Shown here in pieces: positions 44,463-55,042 of a stretch of 64,000 bases of DNA. The position numbers and the translations under genes were made by a program. The number at the start of each line of letters is the position of its first letter. Positions within the stretch are counted from its first letter, which is position 1. This DNA is from Pararhizobium sp. IMCC3301 (lineage in GTDB: Bacteria; Pseudomonadota; Alphaproteobacteria; Rhizobiales; GCA-2746425), in contig NZ_CP132336.1 of the NCBI RefSeq assembly GCF_030758315.1, forward strand, positions 4,369,001-4,433,000, read 5' to 3'. A model generated the notes under the pieces. The model had not been told where the DNA came from. It worked only from the letters and a program-made list of their open reading frames with translations, and did not search any database.

Positions 44463-45819
44463 GGGCGTTTGTCAGATCCCGGATCGCGCGACAGTAATTC
44501 GCTGTGATCCTGTCTCTCTGAATATGTCTGCCGTCCTTGACCATATGGCACCCGGCAGACCAGACATCTGAGACAACGCGATCATCGGCCGCAAAGCATA
44601 ATCCGTCAAACAACTGATCGCCATGCAACGCGCATAATTGCGGATGTGTGCTGTCGATTGCGACCAGATCGCCAAGACAGCCGATTTCAAGCTTGCCCGC
44701 CTTGCGGTTGAGGGCCTGCGCGCCGCCGGCAGCTGCCCCCAGATACAGGGTTTTGCCGACAGAGCCTGCGCCATTGACCATGACATTGCGGCAAAGATCC
44801 CGCAGCCGCTGAGAATATTCCAGAGTCCGCAGTTCTTCTGTCAGCGAAATGCGGATATTTGAATCCGACCCAAGACCGAACGCACCAGCGGCGCCCAGAT
44901 AGGCCGGTCCGTTAAACGGGCCATCCCCCAGATTGGCCTCGGTGATCGGGCAGAGCCCAACGACCGCGCCGGACTTCGCCAGACTGGCGGTTTCTGTCTG
45001 CGTCATATGGGTAGCATGAATGAGGCACCAGTTCGGCTTGACGTCCTGGTGTTTCAACAGCCATTGCACCGGCCGTTCTCCGAGCCAGTCCACAATATCG
45101 CTGACTTCCCTGGGCTGTTCTGCAATGTGAATATGGATCGGTCCGTTGCCGTGGCGGGAAACGACTTCCGCCAGATCATCCGGCGCAGTGGCGCGCAGAG
45201 AATGGGGTGCAATGCCCAGTCTGGTATCGCTCGGCATTGCTGTCATTGCTGCTTCAACAGCGCCCAGAAGCTCAGAAAAATCTTCCACGGAATTTCCAAA
45301 CCGGAGCTGCCCGCCGCTCAGTTCAGCTTTGTTGGCGCCGCCATAGCTATAGAGCACAGGCAGGTGAGTGAGACCGATGCCGGTCTGCGCAGCGGCCGCA
45401 AGAATGCGCGTTGAAAGCTCGGCGCGATCATCATAGGGATGGCCACCCTGCTGGTGGTGGACATAGTGGAACTCACCAACCGAGGCATATCCGGCCTCTT
45501 GCATTTCCATAAAGACAAGGGCTGCGATTGCCTCCATATGGTCGGGCGTCAGATGATCGAGAAACCGGTACATCAGCGTCCGCCAGGTCCAGAAACTGTC
45601 CTGTCCTGCCGCGCGGAACTCTGTCATTCCAGCCATGGCCCGCTGAAAGCTGTGGCTGTGCAGATTGGACAGCGCCGGAAGCAATGTGTCGACCCGGATG
45701 TCAGCAGCACCGGCAGTTGCATTGTCTTCAATTCCGGCCACAACACCCTGATCGAGTGAAACGCGCACATTTTCCCGCCAGCCGGAGGGCAGCCAGGCGC
45801 GATTTGAAAAAATCTTCAT
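44452..45819 (-). CDS. hutF: Formimidoylglutamate deiminase HutF
   Basis: 455 residues from ATG 45819 (MKIFSNRAWL), with AGGA upstream; two in-frame starts lie within 24 bases further up. It is an amidohydrolase with zinc ligands in LHSHSFQRAMAGM (~60-72), HIHIAEQPREV, and GLGSDSNIRIS. It converts N-formimino-L-glutamate to N-formyl-L-glutamate and ammonia, the first half of the five-step histidine route; HutG completes it. It is divergent from hutI across a HutC-like box. Confidence 0.93.
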   Translation of the reverse strand: MKIFSNRAWLPSGWRENVRVSLDQGVVAGIEDNATAGAADIRVDTLLPALSNLHSHSFQRAMAGMTEFRAAGQDSFWTWRTLMYRFLDHLTPDHMEAIAALVFMEMQEAGYASVGEFHYVHHQQGGHPYDDRAELSTRILAAAAQTGIGLTHLPVLYSYGGANKAELSGGQLRFGNSVEDFSELLGAVEAAMTAMPSDTRLGIAPHSLRATAPDDLAEVVSRHGNGPIHIHIAEQPREVSDIVDWLGERPVQWLLKHQDVKPNWCLIHATHMTQTETASLAKSGAVVGLCPITEANLGDGPFNGPAYLGAAGAFGLGSDSNIRISLTEELRTLEYSQRLRDLCRNVMVNGAGSVGKTLYLGAAAGGAQALNRKAGKLEIGCLGDLVAIDSTHPQLCALHGDQLFDGLCFAADDRVVSDVWSAGCHMVKDGRHIQRDRITANYCRAIRDLTNALNA

Positions 45820-45830
45820 CGGCATTCCTC

Positions 45831-45845
45831 TATGTATAGACATAA
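45831..45845. promoter_or_regulatory. HutC-like operator between hutF and hutI
   Basis: TATGTATAGACATAA lies between the divergent hutF and hutI starts, 50 bases before hutI and 12 before hutF. It is identical to the site at 35201-35215. It most likely lets HutC repress both hut units. Confidence 0.75.
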
Positions 45846-45894
45846 TACTCTTAAGCGATTAGGATTGTATCTGGCAATCAAAATTTGAGCGAAT

Positions 45895-47109
45895 ATGGCC
45901 GAGCAACCTTACATTCTGACATGCCGTAATGTGGCAACCATGGATCGGGCAAATCCTGCACCCTACGGGGAGCTGGTGGAAGCCTCGATGGTTATTGAGA
46001 ACGGCCTGATCGGCTGGGTCGGGAAAAGCGCAGACATGCCGCCCGACTATCGCCACCTGAAATCCCGTGATCTTGGCAATCGGCTTGTCACACCGGCGCT
46101 GATCGATTGCCACACCCATGTGGTTTCGGGCGGGAATCGGGCGCAGGAATTTGAAATGCGGCTGCAGGGCGCCTCTTATGAGGACATCGCCAAGGCCGGC
46201 GGCGGAATTGTCTCAACCGTCAAGGCAACGAGAGCTGCCAGCGAAGATGAGATGCTTGACGATGCTCTTGGCCGTGTCGATGCGATGATTGCGGAGGGCG
46301 TCAGCCTGATCGAAGTCAAATCCGGCTATGGTCTCGATCAGGAGACGGAACTGAAAATGCTGCGTGCCGCGCGGCGTATCGCCGAGATCCGGCCGGTCCG
46401 GGTAAAAACCTCGTTTCTTGGCGCGCATGCTGTTCCGCCGGAATACAGCGGCAAGGCCGACGCCTACATCGACACTGTCTGCATCCCAGCCCTGCGCGCG
46501 GCCCAAGCGGAAGGCCTGGTCGATGCGGTTGATGGGTTCTGCGAGAAAATCGCGTTTCTGCCGGACCAGATCGCCCGTGTGTTTGATGTCGCTGTGGAAC
46601 TGGGCCTGCCGGTCAAGCTTCATGCCGAACAATTGTCAAATCTGGGCGGTGCCAAATTAGCGGCATCTTACGGGGCGCTTTCTGCTGATCATATTGAATA
46701 CCTCGATGAGGCAGGCGTCCGCGCACTTGCAGCGTCCAAAACGGCGGCTGTCATTCTGCCGGGAGCCTATTACACACTTCGTGAAACCCGCATGCCACCG
46801 ATTGCGCTGTTGCGAAATCACGGCGTTCCGATGGCTGTTGCGACGGATTGCAATCCCGGCTCGTCGCCGCTTTCATCGCTTCTGCTGGCGATGAACATGG
46901 CCTGCACCCTGTTCCGGCTGACACCGGAAGAGGCACTGGCCGGTACCACCCGCAACGCCGCTCTGGCGCTTGGCGTCAGCGACAGCGGGGTCATCGCGGC
47001 TGGCAAACGCGCTGATCTTGCCATCTGGAACGCGCAGCACCCGGCAGAACTGTCCTACCGCATCGGATTTAACCCACTGGAAAAACGTATCTTCGGAGGC
47101 GAAACTTGA
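45895..47109 (+). CDS. hutI: Imidazolonepropionase HutI
   Basis: 404 residues. Amidohydrolase motifs are [20 protein letters not shown] (metal His pair and substrate loop), [35 protein letters not shown] and [10 protein letters not shown] with the metal Asp. It opens imidazolone-5-propionate to N-formimino-glutamate, the third step of histidine breakdown. It leads the operon hutI-H-G-U; its stop overlaps the hutH start. Confidence 0.95.
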   Translation: MAEQPYILTCRNVATMDRANPAPYGELVEASMVIENGLIGWVGKSADMPPDYRHLKSRDLGNRLVTPALIDCHTHVVSGGNRAQEFEMRLQGASYEDIAKAGGGIVSTVKATRAASEDEMLDDALGRVDAMIAEGVSLIEVKSGYGLDQETELKMLRAARRIAEIRPVRVKTSFLGAHAVPPEYSGKADAYIDTVCIPALRAAQAEGLVDAVDGFCEKIAFLPDQIARVFDVAVELGLPVKLHAEQLSNLGGAKLAASYGALSADHIEYLDEAGVRALAASKTAAVILPGAYYTLRETRMPPIALLRNHGVPMAVATDCNPGSSPLSSLLLAMNMACTLFRLTPEEALAGTTRNAALALGVSDSGVIAAGKRADLAIWNAQHPAELSYRIGFNPLEKRIFGGET

Positions 47110-48644
47110 CGCACATGACTTTGCTGCCGGGCTCGGTTTCTCTGGCACAATTAGGCGAGATTTACTGGACCTCGGCCAATGTGAGGCTGGATCGCGGCTG
47201 CCGCGACGCTGTGATTGAGGCATCCGAGCGCATTGCAATAGCCGCGAGCGGAGACGCACCGGTTTATGGCGTCAATACCGGTTTCGGCAAGCTCGCCAGC
47301 ATAAAGATCGCGCCAAAGGATGCCGCCACCCTGCAGCGCAACCTGATTCTCAGCCATTGCTGCGGTGTCGGCGAGCCGATTGCGCGGCACATGGTGCGGC
47401 TGATGATGGCGCTGAAACTGCTCTCCTTCGGGCGCGGCGCGTCCGGCGTCAGATGGGAGCTTGTTGAACTGCTTGAAAACATGCTGGCGAGGGGCGTGAC
47501 CCCAATCATCCCGGCGCAAGGCTCGGTCGGCGCTTCCGGCGATCTGGCTCCTTTGGCGCATATGACCGCTGTACTCATCGGCGAAGGTGAAGCAGAATTT
47601 GACGGCGAAACACTTTCCGGAGCGGAAGCGATGCGCCGCGCCGGTCTGGCTCCGGTCATTCTGGGGCCCAAAGAAGGCCTTGCCTTCATCAATGGCACCC
47701 AGTTTTCCACTGCCTTTGCGCTGGCCGGCCTGTTTGAAGCCTGGCGCGCTGCGCAGAATTCCCTCTTGACATCGGCGATGTCGACCGACGCCATTATGGG
47801 ATCGACCGCTCCGACCCAACCTGAAATTCATACCCTGCGCGGCCATCGCGGACAGATCGAGGCGGCAGCGGCGATCCGAACCTTGCTCGACGGCTCGATT
47901 ATCCGGCAAAGCCATATAGACGGCGATTCCAGGGTTCAGGACCCTTATTGTATTCGTTGTCAGCCCCAGGTCACCGGTGCGGCGATGGATGTGTTGCGTC
48001 AGGCCGCTACAACACTGCAAATCGAAGCCAACGCCGCCACGGATAATCCGCTGGTGCTGACAGAGGCCAACATCATTGTCTCCGGCGGCAATTTTCATGC
48101 CGAGCCGGTCGGCTTTGCTGCGGATATGATTGCACTGGCGATCGCGGAAATCGGCGCCATTGCCCAACGCCGCATCGCCTTGATGGTCGATCCGGCGCTC
48201 AATCACGACCTGCCGCCGTTTCTGACCCCGGACCCGGGTTTGAATTCAGGACTGATGATTGCCGAAGTGACGACGGCGGCTCTGATGAGTGAAAACAAAC
48301 ATCAGGCCAATCCCTGTGTCACCGACAGCACACCAACCAGCGCCAATCAGGAAGATCATGTGTCGATGGCCGCCCATGGCGCCCGCCGCCTGCTGCGCAT
48401 GACCGTCAACCTCAATTATATTCTTGGCGTGGAATTGCTGTGTGCTGCCCAGGGCATCGAATTCCGCGCACCACTGCAAACCAGCGTGCCGCTGCAGTCC
48501 GTTCTGCGCTGTCTGCGCAATAAGGTTGCCACCATCAGGGCCGATCGTTATCTGGCACCCGATCTGGAGGCAGCCCGTGGTCTGGTGTCCTCAAGCGATA
48601 TCCTCAACGCATCAGGCATCGACCTGCCGGAGCTGGCAGTATGA
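47106..48644 (+). CDS. hutH: Histidine ammonia-lyase HutH
   Basis: 512 residues from TTG 47106, with GGAGG six bases upstream and TTGA overlap with the hutI stop. ATG 47115 is the alternative but sits too far from that site. The MIO-forming triad A143-S-G145 is in [29 protein letters not shown] near residue 54 and the [15 protein letters not shown] block complete the active site. It deaminates L-histidine to urocanate. Confidence 0.95.
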   Translation: MTHMTLLPGSVSLAQLGEIYWTSANVRLDRGCRDAVIEASERIAIAASGDAPVYGVNTGFGKLASIKIAPKDAATLQRNLILSHCCGVGEPIARHMVRLMMALKLLSFGRGASGVRWELVELLENMLARGVTPIIPAQGSVGASGDLAPLAHMTAVLIGEGEAEFDGETLSGAEAMRRAGLAPVILGPKEGLAFINGTQFSTAFALAGLFEAWRAAQNSLLTSAMSTDAIMGSTAPTQPEIHTLRGHRGQIEAAAAIRTLLDGSIIRQSHIDGDSRVQDPYCIRCQPQVTGAAMDVLRQAATTLQIEANAATDNPLVLTEANIIVSGGNFHAEPVGFAADMIALAIAEIGAIAQRRIALMVDPALNHDLPPFLTPDPGLNSGLMIAEVTTAALMSENKHQANPCVTDSTPTSANQEDHVSMAAHGARRLLRMTVNLNYILGVELLCAAQGIEFRAPLQTSVPLQSVLRCLRNKVATIRADRYLAPDLEAARGLVSSSDILNASGIDLPELAV

Positions 48645-49429
48645 GTCCGGTCACGGTGCAGAGCGGCGACAGCCCGGTCATACTGGGTCTGCCCCATGGC
48701 GGAACATTTGTCCCGGCGGAAATTTTCAAGCGTCTCAATGATCCTGGTCAGGGACTGGACGATACGGACTGGCATATCAGCCAGCTCTATGATGGCCTGC
48801 TGCCGGATGTGACCACTGTCACAGCGACATTTCATCGCTATGTGATTGATGCCAATCGCGATCCCGAAGGCGTGTCACTCTATCCCGGCCAGAACACAAC
48901 TGGCCTTTGCCCGCTGACTGATTTTGACGGCAGGCCGATCTGGCGCGGGGGTCAAGAGCCGTCCGCTGATGAGATCGGGCAGCGCTGCATTCAATTCCAC
49001 AAGCCTTATCATGATGCCCTGGCAGTGGAAATCGAGCGCGTCAGGGCGGTGCACGGCTACGCAATCCTCTATGATTGTCATTCGATCCGCTCGGAAATTC
49101 CGTTTCTGTTTGACGGGTTGCTTCCGATTTTCAATATCGGCACCAATAATGCAACAACCTGCGCGGCTGAAATAGAACAGGCGGTGCTCGCGATCTGCAG
49201 CAATGCGGCCGGCTTCGATCACGTCCTGAATGGCCGCTTCAAGGGCGGCTGGACCACCCGGCACTACGGCGTGCCGGAGCAGGGTGTTCATGCCCTCCAG
49301 ATGGAAATCGCCCAGCGCGCCTATATGAACGAGCAGGCACCCTGGACCTACCGGGACGATCTTGCCGCCCAAATCCGTCCTCACCTGTCAAAAATTCTGC
49401 GCGCTCTCGCCGCCTGTCAGACCCAGTAA
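48641..49429 (+). CDS. hutG: N-formylglutamate deformylase HutG
   Basis: 262 residues with an ATGA overlap with the hutH stop. It belongs to the N-formylglutamate amidohydrolase family ([46 protein letters not shown]). It hydrolyses N-formyl-glutamate to glutamate and formate, the last step in the HutF branch. The formate made here could feed the formate dehydrogenase at the left edge of the window, which is a suggestive but unproven link. Confidence 0.93.
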   Translation: MSPVTVQSGDSPVILGLPHGGTFVPAEIFKRLNDPGQGLDDTDWHISQLYDGLLPDVTTVTATFHRYVIDANRDPEGVSLYPGQNTTGLCPLTDFDGRPIWRGGQEPSADEIGQRCIQFHKPYHDALAVEIERVRAVHGYAILYDCHSIRSEIPFLFDGLLPIFNIGTNNATTCAAEIEQAVLAICSNAAGFDHVLNGRFKGGWTTRHYGVPEQGVHALQMEIAQRAYMNEQAPWTYRDDLAAQIRPHLSKILRALAACQTQ

Positions 49430-49448
49430 AAAAGAAGGACCACGTGCC

Positions 49449-51119
49449 ATGAATGATCCCCGCAAGAATTCGCGCGATGTTTTTCCGCCGACCGGCACCA
49501 AACTGAATGCCAAAAGCTGGCTGACAGAAGCACCGCTGCGGATGCTGATGAACAATCTGCATCCCGATGTTGCTGAAAACCCGCACGAACTGGTTGTCTA
49601 TGGCGGCATCGGGCGCGCGGCGCGCACCTGGGATGATTTTGACAAGATTGTCGCCAGCCTCAAAGAGCTTGAAGACGATGAGACGCTGTTGGTTCAATCC
49701 GGCAAGCCGGTCGGTGTGTTCCGCACTCACACCGACGCACCGCGGGTTCTGATCGCAAATTCCAATCTGGTGCCGCATTGGGCTACCTGGGACCACTTCA
49801 ACGAACTCGATAAGAAGGGTCTTGCCATGTATGGCCAGATGACCGCGGGTTCCTGGATATACATCGGCACCCAGGGCATTGTTCAGGGCACCTATGAGAC
49901 CTTTGTTGAAGCGGGCCGCCAGCATTATGCCGGCGATCTGAAGGGCAGGTGGATACTCACCGCCGGCCTTGGCGGTATGGGCGGCGCGCAACCGCTGGCT
50001 GCCGCAATGGCAGGGGCCTGTTGTCTGGCAGTGGAATGTGACGAGACCAGAGCCGATTTCCGCATGCGCACCCGGTACGTTGACGAGAAAACCAATTCTC
50101 TCGATGAAGCGCTGCAGATGATTGAAACATGGACCAGCGCCGGTGAAGCCAAATCAGTCGCGCTGATTGGCAACGCTGCTGATATTTTTCCCGAATTGTA
50201 CCGCCGTGGCGTCAGGCCGGATATGGTAACCGACCAGACCAGTGCTCACGACCCAATCCATGGTTACCTGCCGCAAGCCTGGTCCGTGGCGCAATGGCGC
50301 GAAAAGCAGGAGTCTGATCCACGATCTGTCGAAAAGGCTGCACGCGCGTCCATGAAAACCCAGGTGGCGGCCATGGTGGATTTCTGGAATGCCGGCGTGC
50401 CGACCTTTGATTACGGCAATAATATCCGCCAGGTCGCTCTGGACGAAGGTCTGGAAAACGCCTTTGCATTTCCCGGCTTTGTGCCGGCCTATATCCGGCC
50501 GCTGTTCTGCCGAGGCATCGGCCCCTTCCGCTGGTGTGCATTGTCCGGTGATCCGGAAGATATTTACCGCACCGACGCCAAGGTCAAGGAACTCATTGAC
50601 GACGAAAATCTCCACAACTGGCTGGATATGGCGCGCGAGCGCATTGCCTTTCAGGGGCTGCCCGCCCGGATCTGCTGGGTTGGTCTCGGTCAGCGCCACA
50701 AGCTCGGGCTGGCGTTCAATGAAATGGTGCGAACTGGCGAATTATCGGCCCCCATTGTCATCGGGCGCGATCATCTGGATTCCGGGTCCGTAGCCTCTCC
50801 CAACCGCGAGACCGAAGCCATGAAAGACGGATCGGATGCGGTGTCCGACTGGCCATTGCTCAATGCGCTTCTCAACACGGCAAGCGGGGCGACATGGGTC
50901 TCGATACATCATGGCGGCGGCGTTGGCATGGGATTTTCCCAGCATGCTGGAATGGTGATTTGCTGCGATGGATCGCATGACGCTGACCGGCGCCTCGAAC
51001 GCGTGCTCTGGAACGACCCGGCCAGCGGCGTCATGCGCCATGCCGATGCAGGCTATGACATTGCGCTGGAATGCGCCCGGGAGAACAATCTGCATCTGCC
51101 CGCCATTCTGGGAAACTAA
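49449..51119 (+). CDS. hutU: Urocanate hydratase HutU
   Basis: 556 residues from ATG 49449; the frame extends upstream into hutG without family support. Hallmarks are [20 protein letters not shown], the NAD-binding [19 protein letters not shown] and the Cys-containing [20 protein letters not shown]. It adds water to urocanate with a tightly bound NAD to give imidazolone propionate. It is the last gene of the operon. Confidence 0.96.
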   Translation: MNDPRKNSRDVFPPTGTKLNAKSWLTEAPLRMLMNNLHPDVAENPHELVVYGGIGRAARTWDDFDKIVASLKELEDDETLLVQSGKPVGVFRTHTDAPRVLIANSNLVPHWATWDHFNELDKKGLAMYGQMTAGSWIYIGTQGIVQGTYETFVEAGRQHYAGDLKGRWILTAGLGGMGGAQPLAAAMAGACCLAVECDETRADFRMRTRYVDEKTNSLDEALQMIETWTSAGEAKSVALIGNAADIFPELYRRGVRPDMVTDQTSAHDPIHGYLPQAWSVAQWREKQESDPRSVEKAARASMKTQVAAMVDFWNAGVPTFDYGNNIRQVALDEGLENAFAFPGFVPAYIRPLFCRGIGPFRWCALSGDPEDIYRTDAKVKELIDDENLHNWLDMARERIAFQGLPARICWVGLGQRHKLGLAFNEMVRTGELSAPIVIGRDHLDSGSVASPNRETEAMKDGSDAVSDWPLLNALLNTASGATWVSIHHGGGVGMGFSQHAGMVICCDGSHDADRRLERVLWNDPASGVMRHADAGYDIALECARENNLHLPAILGN

Positions 51120-51166
51120 CCACGTTGTAAAAGTATCGCGCCATTTGATCAGTCAAACGGTTCGCT

Positions 51167-52780
51167 CTATTCGTCGTGCCCGGCCTTGCGCAGGCCTTCC
51201 ATGATATGGGCGAAATCGCCTGCTGTGGCATTCCATTTGCGGATTTCGGCAGCCGCGGAAATATTGGGTTTGACTGTTTTCATCTTCGCCAGCGATGCGG
51301 CAGCTTCCGGACGCTCCAATTGTCCCAATGCGGCTGCGTTCAATATATGGCTCCAGTAAAAACTTGGCATGCTGATGCGTTGAACATCCACCAGCACATC
51401 TTCGTATTGGCGCTGATGGTAATGCAGCCGTGCAAAACTGAAATGATACCAGCCGGGATGTAACGGGTTGAGTTGTTGCGCCCGCCTCGACAACGCAATG
51501 CCGCGCTCATATTCCCCCATAAAAGACAGATAATGGCCGACTTCCGCAAGGATCTCCGGGTCATTTGGATTAACGTCCAGCGCGCGCTGCGCTTCAGCTT
51601 CGAACTTGCCATTATCCTTGCGAAAGAAATGCACGATCGCCAGCCAGCAATGCGCATAAGCACTCTGCGGATCGAGCTCAATCGCCTTGAGCGCCATTTT
51701 CAGGGCCCGTTCAATCGGGTCCGGTCGCGGATTGGCATCGAACCGGTGCTCGGCAAGATAGACATTAGCCAGCAAGGCGTAAGCTTCGGCATAATTCGGG
51801 TCCAGCTCCACCGCCTTTTCAAGCAGATCACGGGCTTCGGCATGCATCGTCTCATTCAGTGTCGCCGTATAGGGCCGCGCCCGAAGCAGGCAATCATAAG
51901 CATCCAGCTCGGCGGGACTTTTTCGCAGCGCCCGTGACAATGCGGTATTCTGCATTTTGACACCGAGTGAGGCGACGATCATACGCGTCACCGCATCCTG
52001 CACTGCAAAAATATCTTCCAATTGCCGGTCATAGCGGTCTGCCCACAACGAAACGCCGGATGCCGCCTCAATGAGTTGCACCGCGACGCGAAGCCGCTCA
52101 CCATCACGGCGCACACTGCCGTCGACAATGTAATCCGCTCCGAGTTTGCCGGCAATTTCAGCCAGAGGAACATCGCGGCTTTTGAAGTGAAATGACGATC
52201 CGCTGGCGATTACCCGCAATTCACGGAACTGCGTCAGATTGGAAATTACATCTTCGGTCAGACCGTCGCAGAAATAGGCGTCCAGGCCTTCGCTGGCGAT
52301 TTTGAATGGCAAAACTGCTACGGTCGGCATGCTTGTTGTCTGTTGTGTTTCGCACCATGCGGCAGGTTGTCTCTTGTTGATTGGCAAGACTGTCGCAGCC
52401 AGTGTCTTTTCAGCTTCAGTCGTGGACCCAGGAGCATCATTCAAGACAGCCTCGGGCACCACATCTTCAGCATCGCAGGTAACATCGGCGACAAATCGGA
52501 AGCCGCGTCGCGGAATTGTCCGGATGACACTTTGCCGTTCACCGGTATCGCCAACCGCGCGTCTGAGGGCAAATATCCGGCTGCTCAGAGTGGTATCGGA
52601 AACCGCACGCCCGTCCCACACAGCTTCGATCAGATCATCCCTCGATACAATCCGGTCGCGGTTCTGCATCAAATGCCACAGCACATTGAAGACTTGTGGT
52701 TCAAGGGCAACGATTTTGCCGTGTCTGCGCAATTCATAGATCGTTGGATCAAGGTCGAAGGCACCGAAGCGGTAGATCAT
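51167..52780 (-). CDS. OmpR-type winged-helix regulator with TolB-like and TPR domains
   Basis: 537 residues. Residues ~1-100 are a CadC/OmpR-type DNA-binding winged helix (VLWHLMQNRDRIVSRDDLIEAVWDGRAVS; TIPRRGFRFVADV). Residues ~150-285 resemble the TolB N-terminal-like region found in these regulators (VAVLPFKIASEGLDAYFCDG). Residues ~310-510 are TPR-like helices (LDPNYAEAYALLANVYLAEH). No transmembrane helix is apparent, unlike CadC. It is divergent from the DUF1326-DUF2182 pair across 126 bases and may control it. The signal is unknown. Confidence 0.82.
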   Translation of the reverse strand: MIYRFGAFDLDPTIYELRRHGKIVALEPQVFNVLWHLMQNRDRIVSRDDLIEAVWDGRAVSDTTLSSRIFALRRAVGDTGERQSVIRTIPRRGFRFVADVTCDAEDVVPEAVLNDAPGSTTEAEKTLAATVLPINKRQPAAWCETQQTTSMPTVAVLPFKIASEGLDAYFCDGLTEDVISNLTQFRELRVIASGSSFHFKSRDVPLAEIAGKLGADYIVDGSVRRDGERLRVAVQLIEAASGVSLWADRYDRQLEDIFAVQDAVTRMIVASLGVKMQNTALSRALRKSPAELDAYDCLLRARPYTATLNETMHAEARDLLEKAVELDPNYAEAYALLANVYLAEHRFDANPRPDPIERALKMALKAIELDPQSAYAHCWLAIVHFFRKDNGKFEAEAQRALDVNPNDPEILAEVGHYLSFMGEYERGIALSRRAQQLNPLHPGWYHFSFARLHYHQRQYEDVLVDVQRISMPSFYWSHILNAAALGQLERPEAAASLAKMKTVKPNISAAAEIRKWNATAGDFAHIMEGLRKAGHDE

Positions 52781-52906
52781 CTAAGATCGATCTCCCTGAC
52801 CGAAAAACGAGGTTATCTGAATGTATTCTCAATGCCATCTTCAAGCAAGGACGCCCGCCATCTGCCAGAACTGATGCCTTCCAAACATCAGAAAAGGAGA
52901 TATTCG

Positions 52907-53509
52907 ATGACCTGGTCACTTAAGGGAACGTATTTTGAGAGCTGCAACTGCAATGTTGCCTGCCCGTGTCTTTTCCTCAGCCCGCCGACAGAAGGCGAGT
53001 GTAATGCGCTGGTTGGCTGGCACATTGAAAAGGGCGACGACGAGAGCGTGGATCTGTCCGGACTCAATGTGGCGCTTGCTGTCCACTCTCCCGGTCACAT
53101 GGCTACCACCCAGTGGAATGTCGCGGTTTACATCGACGAGCGTGCGACTGAGGCACAGAATGCCAGTTTGATGAAAATCTTCGGCGGACAGGGCGGCGGC
53201 CATCCGGCGCGGCTCGCCACCCATATCGGCAAAATTCTCGGCGTCAAATCCGTGCCAATTGACTATTCCATCAACGGTGGAAATCACGCGCTGAAAATCC
53301 CGGATATTGCTGACGTGGAAATTACGCAGATGGCCGGGCAGGGTGACGGGCCCGTGACGATTTCCGGTCATCCCCTGTGCATTGCACCGGGGTTTGCGGC
53401 GACAGCGGCAAAATCAGACAAACTGGTTTACAACGATCACGGCATGGCGTGGGACCTGTCCGAAAAGACTGGTGTTTTCTCACCCTTTGCCTATCAGAGC
53501 GAGCAGTGA
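52907..53509 (+). CDS. DUF1326 domain protein
   Basis: 200 residues from ATG 52907 (GGAGA seven bases upstream); the frame is open far upstream inside the divergent gene, but that part is a shadow. The N-terminus has a Cys cluster SCNCNVACPC (~12-21), the hallmark of the family, followed by LVGWHIEKGD and a beta-rich body. Function is not established; the Cys cluster suggests metal handling. Its stop shares a base with the start of the DUF2182 membrane protein, a recurrent pairing. Confidence 0.85.
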   Translation: MTWSLKGTYFESCNCNVACPCLFLSPPTEGECNALVGWHIEKGDDESVDLSGLNVALAVHSPGHMATTQWNVAVYIDERATEAQNASLMKIFGGQGGGHPARLATHIGKILGVKSVPIDYSINGGNHALKIPDIADVEITQMAGQGDGPVTISGHPLCIAPGFAATAAKSDKLVYNDHGMAWDLSEKTGVFSPFAYQSEQ

Positions 53510-54300
53510 TGGCAGACGCCGGCTTTCACCGCGAAGCAGGGGGGTGGATATCACCAGCGCGTCTCACCCTGCTGCTGAGCGGCCCGGTGTTGATTGTTTT
53601 CGGGTCGTGGATTTACCTGTCTGTGATGATCGGTGACATGTCGATAATCCCCGGCATGTCATCGATGATGATGGCACCACAGATACTTGATCCGATGATG
53701 CTGTTCGGCCTGTTTGTGATGTGGTCGGTGATGATGGCGGCAATGATGCTGCCAACCGCCACTCCGATGATTCTCGCCTATGCCAGGATGCAGGCACCGG
53801 ACCGCGATCACGGCGCCGGCTGGTTGCCGGTATTGATGTTCTGTAGCGGATACATCCTCGCCTGGGCCGGGTTCAGTCTGGCGGCTGCAACGTTGCAGGC
53901 CGGTCTGACAAACTTTGCAATGATGTCGCCGATGATGATGAAAGCGGTTACAGGACCACTCGCCGCTGGCATTCTTGTTGCTGCAGGTCTGTACCAGTTT
54001 ACACCGCTGAAGCAATCCTGCCTGCATCAGTGCCGCACACCGCTCAGTTTCCTGATGACGCAATGGCGGGAAGGCCGGGTCGGAGCGCTGAGCATGGGGT
54101 GGCGACACGGGCTCTTCTGTGTCGGATGTTGCTGGGCGCTGATGGGGCTTTTATTCGTCGTCGGGGTGATGAATCCGGGCTGGATCATCGCCATCACACT
54201 GTATGTGCTGGTCGAGAAAACTGTTCCGGGCAGCGAGCAGATTTCAAAACTGCTTGGGGCGATCATGGCTGGTGTCGGCCTGGTTTGGTTTCTCATTTGA
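53509..54300 (+). CDS. DUF2182 integral membrane protein, possible metal-binding
   Basis: 263 residues from ATG 53509, coupled to the DUF1326 stop (TGATG). About six to seven helices, many rich in Met (SSMMMAPQILDPMMLFGL; MSPMMMKAV). The family motif HGLFCVGCCWALMGLLF lies near residue 200, and KQSCLHQC near 167 gives further Cys/His. The DUF1326-DUF2182 pair just before cytochrome oxidase genes suggests copper or heme-copper assembly, but this is inference. Confidence 0.85.
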   Translation: MADAGFHREAGGWISPARLTLLLSGPVLIVFGSWIYLSVMIGDMSIIPGMSSMMMAPQILDPMMLFGLFVMWSVMMAAMMLPTATPMILAYARMQAPDRDHGAGWLPVLMFCSGYILAWAGFSLAAATLQAGLTNFAMMSPMMMKAVTGPLAAGILVAAGLYQFTPLKQSCLHQCRTPLSFLMTQWREGRVGALSMGWRHGLFCVGCCWALMGLLFVVGVMNPGWIIAITLYVLVEKTVPGSEQISKLLGAIMAGVGLVWFLI

Positions 54301-54304
54301 CACT

Positions 54305-54333
54305 ATTGCGGCCCTGGTTTGCGGGGCCGCAAT
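54305..54333 (+). terminator. Terminator-like hairpin after the DUF2182 gene
   Basis: ATTGCGGCCC and GGGCCGCAAT form a perfect 10-bp stem with a nine-base loop, four bases after the stop codon. There is no T-run. It separates the DUF pair from the oxidase genes. The 196 bases after it (54334-54529) hold nothing else that I can support. Confidence 0.6.
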
Positions 54334-54529
54334 GCGTCTGAACGCTGACATAACTACATGGTTTTACACGCCTAAAACGTACTTTGGCTGCTTCCCCGGC
54401 ACATTACGAAAACGTCATTTAGTGTACTGCGAATCTCATTGTGAGGAAGATACCAGCCAATTCGGCCCAACCGGGTTATGTTGTTTCTGCAAAATTGACC
54501 GGTATCGGAAATTCGGATAGCGTAAAAAA

Positions 54530-54973
54530 ATGAAATGCAAAAGGTCCTATCATCAGCGTGCATTGAGCACTTGTTCGCGCGGGGCGAAAACTACGCCCCT
54601 GGCGGTCAAACTGTTGATGATTGCAAGCGTGGTTGTACTCTCAGCTTTCAACGTTTTCGCTGAATACCCGGAGATTTGGCAAGTAGCAGCGGAAACTGGG
54701 ACGCCAGCCAGCGAGCAGCTTGTGAGTTTCGCAAATGTCGAGATCTCTGACGCTGCGGACACTGACATTCCAGAAATTGACAGGGCTTCCACGATGCCTG
54801 GATGCCCTGTATCAATGAATATGATGGTATCCTGCTGGATCGCGATGTTTCCCGGTAGTACCGTAGAATTTATTTCAACAGTGGCCGTGTCGCCAACTGC
54901 TTTCGATGCAGCGCCTGCGCGGATGCATCACAATCCCCCGCCCGAAGTATTGATACAGCCTCCGCGAGTCTGA
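54530..54973 (+). CDS. Hypothetical membrane/secreted protein upstream of oxidase genes
   Basis: 147 residues. A basic N-terminus is followed by a hydrophobic helix (~26-44, LLMIASVVVLSAFNVFA), fitting a signal or anchor. The rest is polar with PGCPVSMNMMVSCWIAMFPG near 90 and a C-terminal MHHNPPPEVLIQPPRV. Met, Cys and His in the mature part could bind copper. It lies 69 bases upstream of the subunit II gene on the same strand. I do not recognise a family. It could be a spurious frame, but the signal-like helix and Pro-rich end argue for a real protein. Confidence 0.5.
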   Translation: MKCKRSYHQRALSTCSRGAKTTPLAVKLLMIASVVVLSAFNVFAEYPEIWQVAAETGTPASEQLVSFANVEISDAADTDIPEIDRASTMPGCPVSMNMMVSCWIAMFPGSTVEFISTVAVSPTAFDAAPARMHHNPPPEVLIQPPRV

Positions 54974-55042
54974 GTGAATCTGTCATGTGGCGCTGCTGCG
55001 CCGCACCGATAAACACTCATTCATGCGAGGAAACGCAATCCA

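Noticed and set aside
47151-48206. 351-residue minus-strand frame opposite hutH
   Set aside because: No family features, and hutH on the plus strand carries all catalytic motifs.
52343-52906. N-terminal 188-residue extension of the DUF1326 protein
   Set aside because: The extension runs antisense through the regulator gene; the family begins at the Met encoded at 52907, which has a ribosome site.
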